From the NCBI RefSeq assembly GCF_000316035.1, contig NZ_ANHX01000004.1, forward strand, positions 354,502 through 418,501: DNA of 64,000 bases. The letters are read 5' to 3'. The position numbers and the translations under genes were made by a program. The DNA comes from Paenibacillus sp. PAMC 26794. GTDB lineage: Bacteria > Bacillota > Bacilli > Paenibacillales > Paenibacillaceae. The notes beneath the pieces were generated by a model, which had not been told where the DNA came from, made no database searches, and worked only from the letters and a program-made list of their open reading frames with translations. Each line of letters begins with the position of its first letter. The stretch's first letter is position 1. This document shows, piece by piece, positions 24,751-35,105 of this stretch.

Positions 24751-26523
24751 CTATCCATTTTTAATCGTGGATGGCAGACTTTTGATCAATTCATCATTTG
24801 GCGTGACAAACAACGTCTTCTGATGATCATAGATCACAAAACCAGGCTTCGCACCACTTGGTTTGCGTACATGACGGATAAACGTGTAATCCACAGGCAC
24901 ACTGCTGGACTCCTTGGCTTGGCTGAAATAGGCAGCAAGCTGTGCTGCTTCTTCCAATGTAGCTTCACCAAAGTCCGTACTGCGAATGACGACATGTGAA
25001 CCTGGAATATCTTTGGTATGCAGCCAGGTGTCGTTGGAAGAAGCGAGACGGTTGGTCACGTACTCATTCTGCAGGTTGTTTTTGCCCACAAGAATATCAA
25101 TCCCCTCGGAGGAGGTGAACTGGTGTACGGTTGGACGGTCACTTTTCTTCTTCTTTTTACCCTTTTTATTGCGGTCACGAAGGTATCCCTGCTGCACAAG
25201 CTCATCACGTATTTCCTCAATGTCGTTCATCGATGCAATGGACAGCTGTTGCAACAGGTTATCTAGATAGCCAATCTCGTCTTTGGTTTTGCCAAGCTGC
25301 TCATGAATGACAGCCAGACTGTTCTTGTATTTGTTATACCGCTTGAAATAACGTTGTGCGTTGTCAGATGGTGTAAGCAACGGATCAAGTTGAATGGTAA
25401 TGTTGGCTTGGTCTTCATCATAGAAGTTCACAAGCTCCACGCTCTTGTCCCCTTTGTGGACCTGATGCAGGGAGGCAAACAGCAACTCACCCCATAGCCT
25501 GAACTTGTCCGCATCGTCCGCTTCTAGCAGATCCTTGTTCAGGTTATCCAGCTTTTTGATGTTTTTGTTTCGCTCATTCTGCAGAAAACGGAGCAGATCA
25601 CTTACTCTCTGTTTTACCGTATCCCGTTCAGCCTTGTCTCCGTAATAATCTTCCATGCAATTGCTCATCGTGTCATAGGTTTTCTCCAACTCCTGAATGC
25701 TCTGAAGATGAACGGCCGAGAAAATCATTTTGCCTTTGGCGTTCATTCCGGTTACAGGCGTGTAGATATGATCTCTGACAGGTCCCATCACGGATTCAAA
25801 AACATTCCAGAGTTCCCCAGCCTCTATACGGCTCTCACCCTCAACCACATCTGGAGTGCTCACTGTGCCTTCAGCAGCAATCCCACGGGCAGCAATCTCT
25901 CCCGCAATTAACGGGCTAAGACCGCTAAAGGAGTTCACAAGAAAGCGTGATGCCTCTTCCTCAGCGGCATGATAGCTGTCCTCGAATGCTGTACGGCTCA
26001 CTTCGAGCGGATTACTTTTATGTTGCTCGGGTGGGGCAGTATACGCGAATCCAGGCATGATTACCCGGTAGCTACTGATGGACGGAGTCACATGATGAAT
26101 GCCATCCAGAATCGTTCCTGTAACGGGATCAAGCAAAATAATATTACTGTGACGCCCCATCAATTCAATGATGATCCGTTTAACTGAAACATCCCCCAGT
26201 TCGTCGCGCTGGCGAACATTGATGTGGATAATACGCTCCATGCCAATCTGACGGATCTCCTCAATGATTGCACCTTCACAATGCTTGCGAAGCAGCATAC
26301 AGAACATGGGTGCTTCCGTAGGGTTAAGGAATGTCTTTTCCGTATAATGCACACGGGGATAGGTCGGGCTTGCCGAAACAAGTAATTTACTATTTCCGCG
26401 CTGAGCACGCAGGGTGAGAACTACGTCATGGCCATTCGGCTGATGGATCTTGCTGATACGTCCACCAATGCAGCCTTGCAGTTCATGAACAATGGCCCGT
26501 GTTACGATGCCGTCCAATGCCAT
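24751..26523 (-). CDS. rqcH: RqcH (NFACT family), ribosome quality control
   Basis: 590 aa homologue of B. subtilis RqcH (YloA). It binds the obstructed 50S-peptidyl-tRNA complex after ribosome splitting and recruits tRNA-Ala to add poly-alanine tails that mark the nascent chain for degradation. The N-terminal NFACT-N region shows HELQGCIGGRISKIHQPNGH and MFCMLLRKHCEG, a coiled-coil middle spans about 290-430, a Lys-rich linker (KKGKKKKKSD) lies near 450, and the NFACT-R domain holds DTWLHTKDIPGSHVVIR near 500. Older names are FbpA or fibronectin-binding protein. ATG at 26523 (AGAGG upstream) is preferred to the GTG at 26532. Divergent from yloB, as in B. subtilis. Confidence 0.95.
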   Translation of the reverse strand: MALDGIVTRAIVHELQGCIGGRISKIHQPNGHDVVLTLRAQRGNSKLLVSASPTYPRVHYTEKTFLNPTEAPMFCMLLRKHCEGAIIEEIRQIGMERIIHINVRQRDELGDVSVKRIIIELMGRHSNIILLDPVTGTILDGIHHVTPSISSYRVIMPGFAYTAPPEQHKSNPLEVSRTAFEDSYHAAEEEASRFLVNSFSGLSPLIAGEIAARGIAAEGTVSTPDVVEGESRIEAGELWNVFESVMGPVRDHIYTPVTGMNAKGKMIFSAVHLQSIQELEKTYDTMSNCMEDYYGDKAERDTVKQRVSDLLRFLQNERNKNIKKLDNLNKDLLEADDADKFRLWGELLFASLHQVHKGDKSVELVNFYDEDQANITIQLDPLLTPSDNAQRYFKRYNKYKNSLAVIHEQLGKTKDEIGYLDNLLQQLSIASMNDIEEIRDELVQQGYLRDRNKKGKKKKKSDRPTVHQFTSSEGIDILVGKNNLQNEYVTNRLASSNDTWLHTKDIPGSHVVIRSTDFGEATLEEAAQLAAYFSQAKESSSVPVDYTFIRHVRKPSGAKPGFVIYDHQKTLFVTPNDELIKSLPSTIKNG

Positions 26524-26532
26524 TTTTTCCAC

Positions 26533-26879
26533 TTCCTCTCTCTATCGAGCATCTGCATTTATCATGCCAAATGCTTCATCTATATAACTGAAACGTGCAA
26601 CCAGGTATGTAAAAAAACAAGGACTGGCTACAGATTCTTCGTTGCTTGCCTGTTGAACGCTGGAATTGGTACTGCGCAGAACATCGCAGACTTTTATTTT
26701 AGCCTATTCTGTCCATCAGGGAAAGGATTCACCTTCCGGGTGCTAATCACAGACCTGTCCGAATACATATAGAGCAGGTAGTTTGTCCGGCATAGTGTAC
26801 AGCCTGTCGACCAGCGCGCCGGTGAGTCATGTGAGCTTATTTTGCAGATGAAATACAGACTGGGAGGGAAACTTGAAGC
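26533..26879. other. Intergenic region between divergent rqcH and yloB
   Basis: 347 bases that must hold the promoters of both divergent genes. No near-consensus -35/-10 pair, riboswitch, hairpin with T-run or convincing small ORF could be singled out by eye. Confidence 0.6.
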
Positions 26880-29738
26880 ATGGAACATACCAAGTGGCAT
26901 CAACTTAGTGATGAAGAGCTTCGTAACACTCTTGGCGTCAGCCCGCAGGAAGGATTGACGGATGAAGCTGTAGCAGAGAAGAGGAATGCTGTCGGTTCTA
27001 ATGAGCTGAGCGAGGGGAAACGCATTTCTCCCATTACATTGCTCTTGAATCAGTTCAAGGATTTTATGGTGCTGGTGTTGATGGGAGCAACGTTGGTATC
27101 CGGATTACTGGGTGAGTATCTGGATGCGGTAACGATTGTGGCTATTATCGTACTGAATGCGATTCTGGGGTTTGTACAGGAATTCCGGGCTGAACGATCT
27201 CTTCGTGCATTGAAACAGTTGTCCGCACCTCTCGCCAAAGTGCTTCGATCGGGTCAGGAAGTGCATCTTGCTGCCACACAGCTCGTGCCCGGGGATATTG
27301 TCATGGTAGAGAGTGGGGATCGTATACCTGCTGATGTGCGCTGGCTGCAAACGAACAGTCTGGATGTCGAGGAGTCGGCCCTTACCGGGGAATCGGTTCC
27401 CGTAAGCAAACATTGCCTTCCGATTGCTGATGAAGACGTTCCGCTTGGTGATCAGAAGAACATTGGTTTTATGGGTACCATGGTCACTCGTGGTACAGCC
27501 AAAGGGGTGGTTATCCGTACGGGGATGGAGACGGAGATGGGCAAAATCGCCGATCTGATCCAGAATACGGAGGAGCAAGAAACACCGTTACAGCACAGGC
27601 TGGAACAACTGGGCAAAATTCTGATTTTTGTCGCATTGGGATTAACCATTATGGTTGTCGTCGCCGGGATATTACACGGACAACCAGCCGTTGGCATGTT
27701 TCTGGCAGGGGTCAGCCTCGCGGTGGCCGCCATACCGGAGGGCCTGCCTGCGATTGTAACCATTGCACTTGCACTTGGTGTGCAGCGAATGATCAAGCGT
27801 AAAGCCATTGTGCGCAAGCTGCCCTCTGTTGAAACCCTTGGCTGTGCGTCCGTGATTTGCTCGGATAAGACAGGCACGCTCACGCAGAACAAGATGACGG
27901 TTACGGATGTGTGGCTTGAGGGCCGCAGCATCAAAGTTACCGGAGATGGTTATGCTCCCGAAGGACAGATGCTGGAGAACGGTCGTATGGTGGAGCTGAA
28001 GAGTGACCAAACGTTACGCAGAATGCTCCAGATCAGCGCGCTATGTAACAATGCCAGTATTGTTGAGAGTGTTGTAAACGAGACAGGTAATAAGAAAAAA
28101 GGAAAAGATAACAAAAAGGACGGCAAGAAAAACACGAAAAAAGGTGACCTCCAAGAAGAAACCGTTCAACGAGATAATGTATTCTGGGAGCTGAAGGGTG
28201 ATCCGACGGAAGGGGCACTGGTCACACTGGCCTCCAAAATGGGGCTTACTCCTGCCGGACTCAAAGAGTTGTATGCCCGCCAGCAGGAATTCCCGTTTGA
28301 CTCGGAGCGAAAACGCATGTCGGTTCTGGTTCATCATCAGGGGGGCCGAATGATCTACACCAAAGGTGCCCCCGATGTGTTGATCGGACACTGCAGTTAT
28401 ATTTTGTGGGAAGGAAAGGTCGTGCCCTTCACTGGAACACTGCGGCAGAAAGTGATGGCAGCTAACGAGAGCATGGCCGGAGCAGCACTGCGTGTCCTCG
28501 GAATGGCCTACCGTGAAGTGCGGCCGGAAGAAAAAGTGGCAGACGAACATGCCGCCGAAAGTCAGCTTGTATTCGTAGGACTTGCAGGTATGATTGATCC
28601 GCCGCGTCGTGAAGTGCGAGATGCGATTGCCACATGCCGCAAAGCGGGCATTCGTACCGTCATGATCACAGGTGATCATGGAACAACGGCAGAAGCCATT
28701 GCGCATCAGCTGGGGATTCTTCCACGTGGAGGCGCCTCGCTAAGTGGTCAGCAACTGGCAGGCATGACAGACGACCAACTGGATAAACAGGTAGAGGGCA
28801 TCTACGTATTCTCAAGAGTGTCTCCTGAACACAAGCTTCGCATCGTGAAATCGTTACAGCGCAAAGGGCATGTCGTTGCCATGACGGGCGATGGAGTGAA
28901 TGATGCTCCGGCCATTAAAGCGGCTGATATCGGGATCGCGATGGGCATTACAGGAACAGATGTCACGAAGGAAGCTTCGGCGCTTATTCTGAGTGATGAT
29001 AACTTTTCAACGATTGTGGCTGCCATTGAAGAAGGCCGTAATATTTATGAGAACATTCGCAAATTTATCCGTTATTTGCTGGCATCAAACGTGGGCGAAA
29101 TATTGACGATGTTCTTTGCAATGATGATGGGCCTGCCGCTACCACTCGTACCTATTCAGATTCTGTGGGTTAACCTCGTAACGGATGGTTTGCCTGCAAT
29201 GGCGCTGGGGGTAGATCAGCCTGAGAAAGATTTGATGGAACACAAACCCCGTGGCGCCAAGGAAAACATTTTTGCCCGCAGACTGGGGTGGAAAATCGTC
29301 AGCCGGGGTGTGTTGATTGGATTATGTACACTCGGAGCATTCTGGCTTACCCTTCAGGCTGCACCGGATAATCCGGGGCAACTGATCAAGGCACAGTCTG
29401 TAGCTTTTGCTACACTCGTTTTGGCGCAGCTTATTCATGTCTTTGATTGCCGTAGTTCGCGGTCCATCTTCCACCGGAATCCTTTACAGAACAAATATCT
29501 GGTTCTTGCGGTGATTTCATCGGTTGTACTGATGCTGGTTGTCATGTACGTTGAACCGTTGCAGCCGATCTTCAAAACCGTACCTCTGGGATTGCGTGAA
29601 TGGGCGATCTGTATCGTTGCTGCGGGCATTCCAACGTTCCTTATGGGCGCAGGCAGCGTCTGGGGTGGTCGTCGTAATCGCCGCCGTATGGGTGGTACTG
29701 GCCGCTTCGTACCGAAAAGTACAAAGTTTTCGGCATAA
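26880..29738 (+). CDS. yloB: P-type calcium-translocating ATPase (SERCA type)
   Basis: 952 aa P2A-type pump that exports Ca2+ at the cost of ATP. The cation-ATPase N-terminal domain begins the protein. The actuator has LTGESVPV near 168, the phosphorylation site is [10 protein letters not shown] near 330, and the hinge has [22 protein letters not shown] near 668-688. About ten membrane segments flank these, with PEGLPA in M4 and [13 protein letters not shown] in M6. A very Lys-rich insert (about residues 402-424) sits in the nucleotide-binding domain and is not typical of the family. B. subtilis YloB is expressed in sporulation and binds calcium. GGGAGGG precedes the ATG; a long terminator follows. 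Confidence 0.95.
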   Translation: MEHTKWHQLSDEELRNTLGVSPQEGLTDEAVAEKRNAVGSNELSEGKRISPITLLLNQFKDFMVLVLMGATLVSGLLGEYLDAVTIVAIIVLNAILGFVQEFRAERSLRALKQLSAPLAKVLRSGQEVHLAATQLVPGDIVMVESGDRIPADVRWLQTNSLDVEESALTGESVPVSKHCLPIADEDVPLGDQKNIGFMGTMVTRGTAKGVVIRTGMETEMGKIADLIQNTEEQETPLQHRLEQLGKILIFVALGLTIMVVVAGILHGQPAVGMFLAGVSLAVAAIPEGLPAIVTIALALGVQRMIKRKAIVRKLPSVETLGCASVICSDKTGTLTQNKMTVTDVWLEGRSIKVTGDGYAPEGQMLENGRMVELKSDQTLRRMLQISALCNNASIVESVVNETGNKKKGKDNKKDGKKNTKKGDLQEETVQRDNVFWELKGDPTEGALVTLASKMGLTPAGLKELYARQQEFPFDSERKRMSVLVHHQGGRMIYTKGAPDVLIGHCSYILWEGKVVPFTGTLRQKVMAANESMAGAALRVLGMAYREVRPEEKVADEHAAESQLVFVGLAGMIDPPRREVRDAIATCRKAGIRTVMITGDHGTTAEAIAHQLGILPRGGASLSGQQLAGMTDDQLDKQVEGIYVFSRVSPEHKLRIVKSLQRKGHVVAMTGDGVNDAPAIKAADIGIAMGITGTDVTKEASALILSDDNFSTIVAAIEEGRNIYENIRKFIRYLLASNVGEILTMFFAMMMGLPLPLVPIQILWVNLVTDGLPAMALGVDQPEKDLMEHKPRGAKENIFARRLGWKIVSRGVLIGLCTLGAFWLTLQAAPDNPGQLIKAQSVAFATLVLAQLIHVFDCRSSRSIFHRNPLQNKYLVLAVISSVVLMLVVMYVEPLQPIFKTVPLGLREWAICIVAAGIPTFLMGAGSVWGGRRNRRRMGGTGRFVPKSTKFSA

Positions 29739-29770
29739 AATCAATACCTTTTCCTTACCTATTTCGGTAT

Positions 29771-29827
29771 GCTATCCTCAAAATGATTCAAAGCGGAAGC
29801 TTTGGCATTTTGCTGGATAGCTTTTTT
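29771..29827 (+). terminator. Terminator of yloB
   Basis: Three stacked stems (GCTATCC / GGATAGC, CAAAATG / CATTTTG, CAAAGC / GCTTTG) capped by GGAA, followed by six T. Confidence 0.95.
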
Positions 29828-29884
29828 GTGTAAATGTTGAATATGAATTTCTATGGTAATCCTGTAGAAGAGCAAGAATATAGC

Positions 29885-29904
29885 TTTGGCAGCAGACTGC
29901 CAAA
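29885..29904 (+). promoter_or_regulatory. Hairpin abutting the dapF ribosome binding site
   Basis: TTTGGCAG / CTGCCAAA perfect 8-base stem with a CAGA loop, its last base shared with the AAGGAG ribosome binding site (29904-29909). It could affect translation start of dapF. No ligand-binding element is recognisable. Confidence 0.45.
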
Positions 29905-29920
29905 AGGAGTGGGCAAGATT

Positions 29921-30754
29921 ATGGAATTTACGAAAATGCATGGACTTGGTAACGATTTTATCGTTGTATTTGGTGAAAAGGAGCTTCCGGCAGATGCAGC
30001 AGAATTGGCTGTGAAATGGTGCAACCGTTTCTTTGGCATCGGTGCGGACGGCCTGGTTTATATACTGCCTTCAGAGAAGGCGGACTTTCAGATGCGCATC
30101 ATGAATTCGGACGGTTCGGAAGCAGAGCAGTGTGGGAATGCCATTCGCTGTGTATCCAAATATGTATACGATCATGGTCACGTGAACCAGGAGCAGATCA
30201 CTATTGAAACGATTGGTGCAGGGGTACAACCTGTGAGTCTCAACATTCGTGATGGTAAAGTGGAAACGGTACGTGTGGATATGGGTGAGCCGATCCTGAA
30301 CGGTCTTCAAGTGCCTACAAAGGTAGATGCCAACCCAGTGGTTGATCACTACATTGAAGCAAATGGACATGCGTTCAAATTCACTGCCGTATCCATGGGT
30401 AACCCGCATGCGGTTATCTATGTAGATGATGCTGTTAATTTTGACCTCACAACTTGGGGCCCACTTCTTGAAGTGCACCCGATGTTTCCGAAAAAAATCA
30501 ATGTGGAATTCGCCACAGTTCGTGACCGTGGATATGTGGACATGCGTGTATGGGAACGCGGAGCAGGTCCAACACTTGCTTGTGGAACCGGAGCTTGTGC
30601 AACACTGGTATCCTCTGTCCTGAATGGACATACAGATCGTACAGCAGTCATCAGCCTCAAGGGTGGAGATCTCCACATTGAGTGGAATGAAGCTGACAAT
30701 CATGTGTACATGACTGGACCTGCTGAAGTTGTTTTTAAAGGAATCACTTCATAA
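29921..30754 (+). CDS. dapF: Diaminopimelate epimerase
   Basis: 277 aa cytoplasmic enzyme that converts LL- to meso-diaminopimelate, the last step before peptidoglycan cross-linking residue and lysine. The two-base mechanism uses a Cys pair: one in EAEQCGNAIRC near residue 75 and one in LACGTGACAT near 220. The N-terminal MEFTKMHGLGNDFIV is characteristic. The ATG at 29921 follows AAAAGGAGTGG; the 29-codon in-frame extension upstream runs through the hairpin and is not needed. It has its own terminator. dapF is not in this place in B. subtilis. Confidence 0.96.
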   Translation: MEFTKMHGLGNDFIVVFGEKELPADAAELAVKWCNRFFGIGADGLVYILPSEKADFQMRIMNSDGSEAEQCGNAIRCVSKYVYDHGHVNQEQITIETIGAGVQPVSLNIRDGKVETVRVDMGEPILNGLQVPTKVDANPVVDHYIEANGHAFKFTAVSMGNPHAVIYVDDAVNFDLTTWGPLLEVHPMFPKKINVEFATVRDRGYVDMRVWERGAGPTLACGTGACATLVSSVLNGHTDRTAVISLKGGDLHIEWNEADNHVYMTGPAEVVFKGITS

Positions 30755-30772
30755 AAAGTGGAAGGTTTAACC

Positions 30773-30798
30773 AAAGAGGCCTGCGGGCCTCTTTTTTT
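30773..30798 (+). terminator. Terminator of dapF
   Basis: AGAGGCC / GGCCTCT stem with a TGCG loop, followed by seven T. Confidence 0.93.
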
Positions 30799-30893
30799 AA
30801 TCTGCATCAAAAACCTGTGTTTTTCTTCGTTTTTTAGCGTTTTTTGTGTTACATTAGTATGAAAATGATCACAGCTAGGCGGGGGGAAATGGG

Positions 30894-32783
30894 ATGAAGG
30901 CGGATTTGCGCAAAGTTATGCAGGAACGGGTTCTCGTTGGAGATGGGGCCATGGGAACATTTCTGTACCAAATGGGGTTCCCGGTAGGGATTTCATATGA
31001 AGAATTAAACTTGATTTCACCTGAAGTGGTGGCGGATGTACATCGCCGTTATCGGGATGCAGGTACAGAAATATTTGAAACGAATACGTATTCTGCCAAT
31101 TACGACAAGTTGTCCAAGTTTGGTCTGGAGTCCAAGGTGGAGGACGTGAACCGTGCCGGCGTACGCATTGCCAAAGAGGTAGCTGGAGATACCGGTTATG
31201 TGCTTGGTGCAGTAGGCTCTATTCGCGGCGGCAAGCGGACGAATGTCTCCACAAGTGAACTCAAACGCTTTTATCAACAACAGATCTCTGCACTGCTTGA
31301 TGAAGGTGTGGATGGCATTCTGCTTGAGACCTTCTATGATATCGAGGAAATGGATATTGCCCTTTTGCAAGCGCGCAAGCTAAGTGATCTGCCCGTGATT
31401 GGACAGTTCGCGGTAGAGGATGTAGGACACACACTGGACGGATATACAATGCCTGAAGCCTTCCGGATCATGCGGGAGCAGGGTGCGGACGTAATTGGTT
31501 TTAACTGTCGCTCCGGTCCAAACGGAATTATGCGTGCCATGGAAACCGTCTCGGGACGAATTGGCATTCCAATGTCTGTTTACCCGAACGCGGGTGCCGC
31601 AGATTATGTGGATGGTCAGTTCCGTTATGGTGCGACTCCGGAGTACTTTGGTCAGACGGCAGTGCAATTTGCTGAACTGGGCGCTCGTATTATCGGCGGT
31701 TGCTGTGGTACGACACCTGATCATATTACCGCTATGAAAGAGGCGCTTGCTGACTATGTGCCTTCGCCCATTCTGGAGCCAGATCCGTCAGAATCCAAAC
31801 CGCGCATCGTGTTGCATGAAAATGTGGATGAGCGTTCCGGACGTGGAGGACAGCCTACAATCGTTGATCTGGTCAAGCAGCGTCACACGGTCATTGTTGA
31901 ACTTGACCCGCCACGTGACTTGGACATTGCCAAGTTCATGAAAGGTGCCGAGACATTAAAAGCGGCAGGAGCCGATGCCCTGACACTGGCCGATAACTCA
32001 CTCGCGGTTACACGCATGAGCAACATGGCGCTGGGTCACCTCGTTCAGGATCGCACGGGCCTTCGTCCACTTGTGCACATTGCCTGCCGTGACCGGAACC
32101 TAATTGGAACACAGTCCCACATGATGGGTTTTGATGCTCTGGGCATTAATCATGTATTGGCTGTTACAGGAGATCCTGCAAGATTTGGTGATCTGCCGGG
32201 TTCAAGCTCGGTATACGATCTGACTTCTTTTGAAATTATACGCATGATCAAACAGTTGAACGATGGAGTGGCTTTCTCAGGTAAACCGCTGAAGCAAAGA
32301 GCTGGTTTTGTAATTGGAGCAGCATTTAATCCTAATGTGAAATATTTGGAGAAAGCTGTACAACGTCTGGAGAAGAAAATTGCCTCTGGCGCTGATTACA
32401 TCATGACACAACCGATCTATGATCCTGAGTTGATTGTAGCAATGCACGAAGCGACCAAACATCTGGATGTGCCTATTTTTGTAGGTGTAATGCCGCTGGC
32501 AAGTGGACGGAATGCAGAGTATCTGCACAACGAAGTTCCCGGAATTCAGCTTTCGGATGAAGTGCGTTCCCGTATGGCAGGTCTGGAAGGCGAAGAGGGC
32601 CGTGCGATGGGGGTAAAAATTGCCAAGGAACTGCTGGACGTAGCAACAGCGCATTTCAAAGGCATCTATCTCATGACACCGTTTATGTTCTACGGCATGA
32701 CGGCCGAACTGACTCAATACGTATGGGAGAAGTCGGAGCATCAATGTCCTACTTGTTTCAACCCTAATAATCAATTACAATAG
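30894..32783 (+). CDS. Bifunctional homocysteine S-methyltransferase / methylenetetrahydrofolate reductase (YitJ-like)
   Basis: 629 aa two-domain enzyme. The N-terminal barrel (about 1-290) transfers a methyl group to homocysteine; its zinc ligands are the Cys in FNCRSGPNG near 204 and the Cys pair in IGGCCGTTPDH near 270. The C-terminal barrel (about 310-610) reduces methylenetetrahydrofolate with an FAD cofactor (VIVELDPPRD start; ALTLADNS; VTGDPARFGDLP). Together they make and use methyl-folate for methionine. B. subtilis yitJ is controlled by a SAM riboswitch; only 95 bases separate the dapF terminator from this start and no S-box is recognisable. A purine-rich GGGGGGAAATGGG precedes the ATG. 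Confidence 0.93.
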   Translation: MKADLRKVMQERVLVGDGAMGTFLYQMGFPVGISYEELNLISPEVVADVHRRYRDAGTEIFETNTYSANYDKLSKFGLESKVEDVNRAGVRIAKEVAGDTGYVLGAVGSIRGGKRTNVSTSELKRFYQQQISALLDEGVDGILLETFYDIEEMDIALLQARKLSDLPVIGQFAVEDVGHTLDGYTMPEAFRIMREQGADVIGFNCRSGPNGIMRAMETVSGRIGIPMSVYPNAGAADYVDGQFRYGATPEYFGQTAVQFAELGARIIGGCCGTTPDHITAMKEALADYVPSPILEPDPSESKPRIVLHENVDERSGRGGQPTIVDLVKQRHTVIVELDPPRDLDIAKFMKGAETLKAAGADALTLADNSLAVTRMSNMALGHLVQDRTGLRPLVHIACRDRNLIGTQSHMMGFDALGINHVLAVTGDPARFGDLPGSSSVYDLTSFEIIRMIKQLNDGVAFSGKPLKQRAGFVIGAAFNPNVKYLEKAVQRLEKKIASGADYIMTQPIYDPELIVAMHEATKHLDVPIFVGVMPLASGRNAEYLHNEVPGIQLSDEVRSRMAGLEGEEGRAMGVKIAKELLDVATAHFKGIYLMTPFMFYGMTAELTQYVWEKSEHQCPTCFNPNNQLQ

Positions 32784-32802
32784 TAAAACGGATGTGATGC
32801 CG

Positions 32803-33702
32803 ATGTCATTCAGTATGACCGGATACGGTCAATCCGCCTTTCATTTTGGCGGCTATAAGGTACAATTAGAGATCAAATCTGTTAATCATCGTTATTGCGA
32901 AGTGATGATGCGTCTGCCAAGAGAGTGGACGTATTATGAAGACGGTTTGAGGAAGATCGTACAGAGTCGTTTGAAACGTGGGCGGATTGATGTTTATGTA
33001 ATGAAAGAAAAAGAGGAAGACCAGGCTCTTCCCGCTGTTCTGAATGAACAGACGGTCAGGGCCTATCTGCAGGCTGCAGAGCAACTGGAGACCCAATATG
33101 GAATGCAGGGCAAACCAAGTATTGTGGATATGCTTGGGCTGCCGGACGTCATGTTTCATTCGGATGGGACAAGTTCCATTCCCGAAGAGCAGAAGGACGA
33201 ATGGGAGCGAGTTCTGCAAGAAGGATTGAAAGAGGCTCTGTCCAGCCTTGAACAGATGCGCGCTCGCGAGGGTCTTCATCTGGCCAGTGATCTGGAACGG
33301 CGGATTACCCGTCTGGAGTCACTGCATACCGAGATGCTTGATCTTGCACCGACTGTGGTAAGTGATCACCGCAACAAGCTAAGACAGAGGCTTACGGAAA
33401 TGCAGGAAGAAGGCTCTTTCCCTTTTGATGAGCATAAATTGGGTATGGAAATTGCAATGTTTGCCGATCGTTCTAACATAGAAGAGGAGCTTACGCGTCT
33501 ACAGAGTCACTTTGGACAGAGCAGGGAACTGCTGAAGAGTGATGAGCCCGTAGGTCGTAAGTTGGACTTTCTAATTCAAGAGATGAATCGGGAAGTCAAT
33601 ACGATTGGATCAAAAGCCAACCATTTGGCTCTGGTGAATCGTGTTGTCGAGATGAAGGCGGAGCTGGAGAAGATTCGTGAGCAAGCTGCGAATATCGAAT
33701 GA
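32803..33702 (+). CDS. yloC: YicC/YloC family endoribonuclease
   Basis: 299 aa protein of the YicC/YloC family, reported as endoribonucleases. It opens with MSFSMTGYG, has the EIKSVNHRYCEVMMRLPR segment near 28, a helical middle, and the conserved C-terminus KLDFLIQEMNREVNTIGSKAN. B. subtilis YloC follows the same neighbours (then remA and gmk). Three close in-frame starts exist (GTG 32794, ATG 32797, ATG 32803); 32803 gives the family-standard N-terminus. remA follows after 51 bases, suggesting an operon from here to rpoZ. Confidence 0.9.
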   Translation: MSFSMTGYGQSAFHFGGYKVQLEIKSVNHRYCEVMMRLPREWTYYEDGLRKIVQSRLKRGRIDVYVMKEKEEDQALPAVLNEQTVRAYLQAAEQLETQYGMQGKPSIVDMLGLPDVMFHSDGTSSIPEEQKDEWERVLQEGLKEALSSLEQMRAREGLHLASDLERRITRLESLHTEMLDLAPTVVSDHRNKLRQRLTEMQEEGSFPFDEHKLGMEIAMFADRSNIEEELTRLQSHFGQSRELLKSDEPVGRKLDFLIQEMNREVNTIGSKANHLALVNRVVEMKAELEKIREQAANIE

Positions 33703-33753
33703 ACGGCCAAATTTCGGCAAAAGAGTCGCATGTATAGGGGGAAGAACCTGATT

Positions 33754-34014
33754 ATGGCAATCAAACTCATTAACATTGGATTCGGTAACATCGTATCGGC
33801 GAACCGGATTATATCCATCGTGAGTCCGGAATCGGCGCCGATCAAGAGAATTATACAAGAGGCAAGAGATCGTCACATGCTGATTGATGCAACGTACGGA
33901 AGACGTACTCGTGCCGTAATTATTACGGATAGCGATCATGTCATTCTGTCTGCAGTTCAGCCTGAGACGGTCGCCCATCGTCTTTCTTCGAAAGATGATG
34001 ATAACGACGAATAA
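33754..34014 (+). CDS. remA: Extracellular matrix regulatory protein RemA
   Basis: 86 aa DNA-binding protein, homologue of B. subtilis RemA (YlzA), which activates biofilm matrix and osmoprotection operons and forms ring-like oligomers. The sequence [12 protein letters not shown], then [14 protein letters not shown] and [15 protein letters not shown], is near identical to the family consensus. Start at 33754 with GGGGGAAG upstream. It lies between yloC and gmk as in B. subtilis; gmk starts 13 bases after its stop. Confidence 0.95.
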   Translation: MAIKLINIGFGNIVSANRIISIVSPESAPIKRIIQEARDRHMLIDATYGRRTRAVIITDSDHVILSAVQPETVAHRLSSKDDDNDE

Positions 34015-34027
34015 AATGGAGTGTAAT

Positions 34028-34600
34028 ATGTCTAAGGGATTACTGGTAGTGTTGTCCGGCCCATCTGGGGTCGGGAAGGGTACTGTATGCAGCGCTTTGC
34101 GCAAACGGGTGCCGGAATTGATCTATTCCGTATCGGCGACAACCCGTCAGCCTCGTCTTGGTGAAGAACATGGTGTGAACTATTTCTTCAGAAGTCATGA
34201 AGAGTTCCAGAACATGATTGCTGAAGATCAATTGTTGGAACATGCGGAGTATGTTGGTAATTATTACGGAACACCGCGTGATTTCGTGGAGAAAACGATT
34301 AACGAAGGCCGCGACATCATTCTGGAGATTGAGGTTCAAGGCGCGTTAAAAGTGAAAGAGAAATTCCCGGAAGGCATCTTTGTTTTCCTGCTTCCTCCTT
34401 CATTGGACGAGCTGAAAGATCGCATTCAGGGCCGTGGTACGGAAAGCCAGGCAACCATCGATCACCGGATGTCCGTAGCGGTGGATGAGATCAGTCTGCT
34501 GGAGCAGTATGATTACGCTGTTGTGAATGATGAAATTGATTTGGCGTGCAAGAGAATAGAAAGCATCATAATCGCCGAACATTGTAAGATCAATAAATAA
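34028..34600 (+). CDS. gmk: Guanylate kinase
   Basis: 190 aa enzyme that phosphorylates GMP to GDP with ATP. The P-loop is GPSGVGKGT near residue 10; the GMP-binding segment [19 protein letters not shown] near 37 and [11 protein letters not shown] near 76 are intact. It is a control point for GTP and (p)ppGpp in Bacillota. Start at 34028, with GGAG upstream; the longer frame overlaps remA and is rejected. Confidence 0.97.
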   Translation: MSKGLLVVLSGPSGVGKGTVCSALRKRVPELIYSVSATTRQPRLGEEHGVNYFFRSHEEFQNMIAEDQLLEHAEYVGNYYGTPRDFVEKTINEGRDIILEIEVQGALKVKEKFPEGIFVFLLPPSLDELKDRIQGRGTESQATIDHRMSVAVDEISLLEQYDYAVVNDEIDLACKRIESIIIAEHCKINK

Positions 34601-34757
34601 TCTCTTTTGCCGCTGCAGAATGCGATATAAGTGGGGCAGTTGTCATATCATGTACTGAAGCAGCCCATCTCGGACTGCTCGAATGTGCAGACATGTCACA
34701 TCAGTTCTGTCAGGCGGCAACTTGTGATTATACTAATGCGAAGAGGTGTTTGTTAAT

Positions 34758-34970
34758 ATGCTGTATCCTTCTATTGATGAAATGATGAACAAAGTCGACA
34801 GCAAGTATTCCCTTGTTGTTGCTGCTTCCCGCCGGGCTAGACAGCTACGTGAAGGTGAAAAAACGGATTTAAGAGGTGCGAGATCCCATAAACAAGTGGG
34901 CGTTGCACTGGAAGAAATCTATGGAGACCTGCTCATTGTCATCAAAGGACAGGACGAAGAAGAAGAGTAA
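34758..34970 (+). CDS. rpoZ: RNA polymerase omega subunit
   Basis: 70 aa subunit that aids assembly and stability of RNA polymerase. [28 protein letters not shown] and the acidic C-terminus are typical of the Firmicutes protein. The start at 34758 follows AGAGGTG. gmk lies 157 bases upstream, coaBC follows beyond a terminator. Confidence 0.96.
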   Translation: MLYPSIDEMMNKVDSKYSLVVAASRRARQLREGEKTDLRGARSHKQVGVALEEIYGDLLIVIKGQDEEEE

Positions 34971-35018
34971 GCCGCCTGCGGCTGCTCTTCAACTGCATAC
35001 GGCGTAAGCCGGATTAAT

Positions 35019-35045
35019 TAACAACCGCGAGGTTGTTATTTTTTT
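35019..35045 (+). terminator. Terminator after rpoZ
   Basis: TAACAACC / GGTTGTTA stem with a GCGA loop, followed by seven T. Confidence 0.9.
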
Positions 35046-35105
35046 ACGAATAAGCATATTTTAACGGAATCATTAGACATCGTATAAATATCGGGGGAAA
35101 TAACC

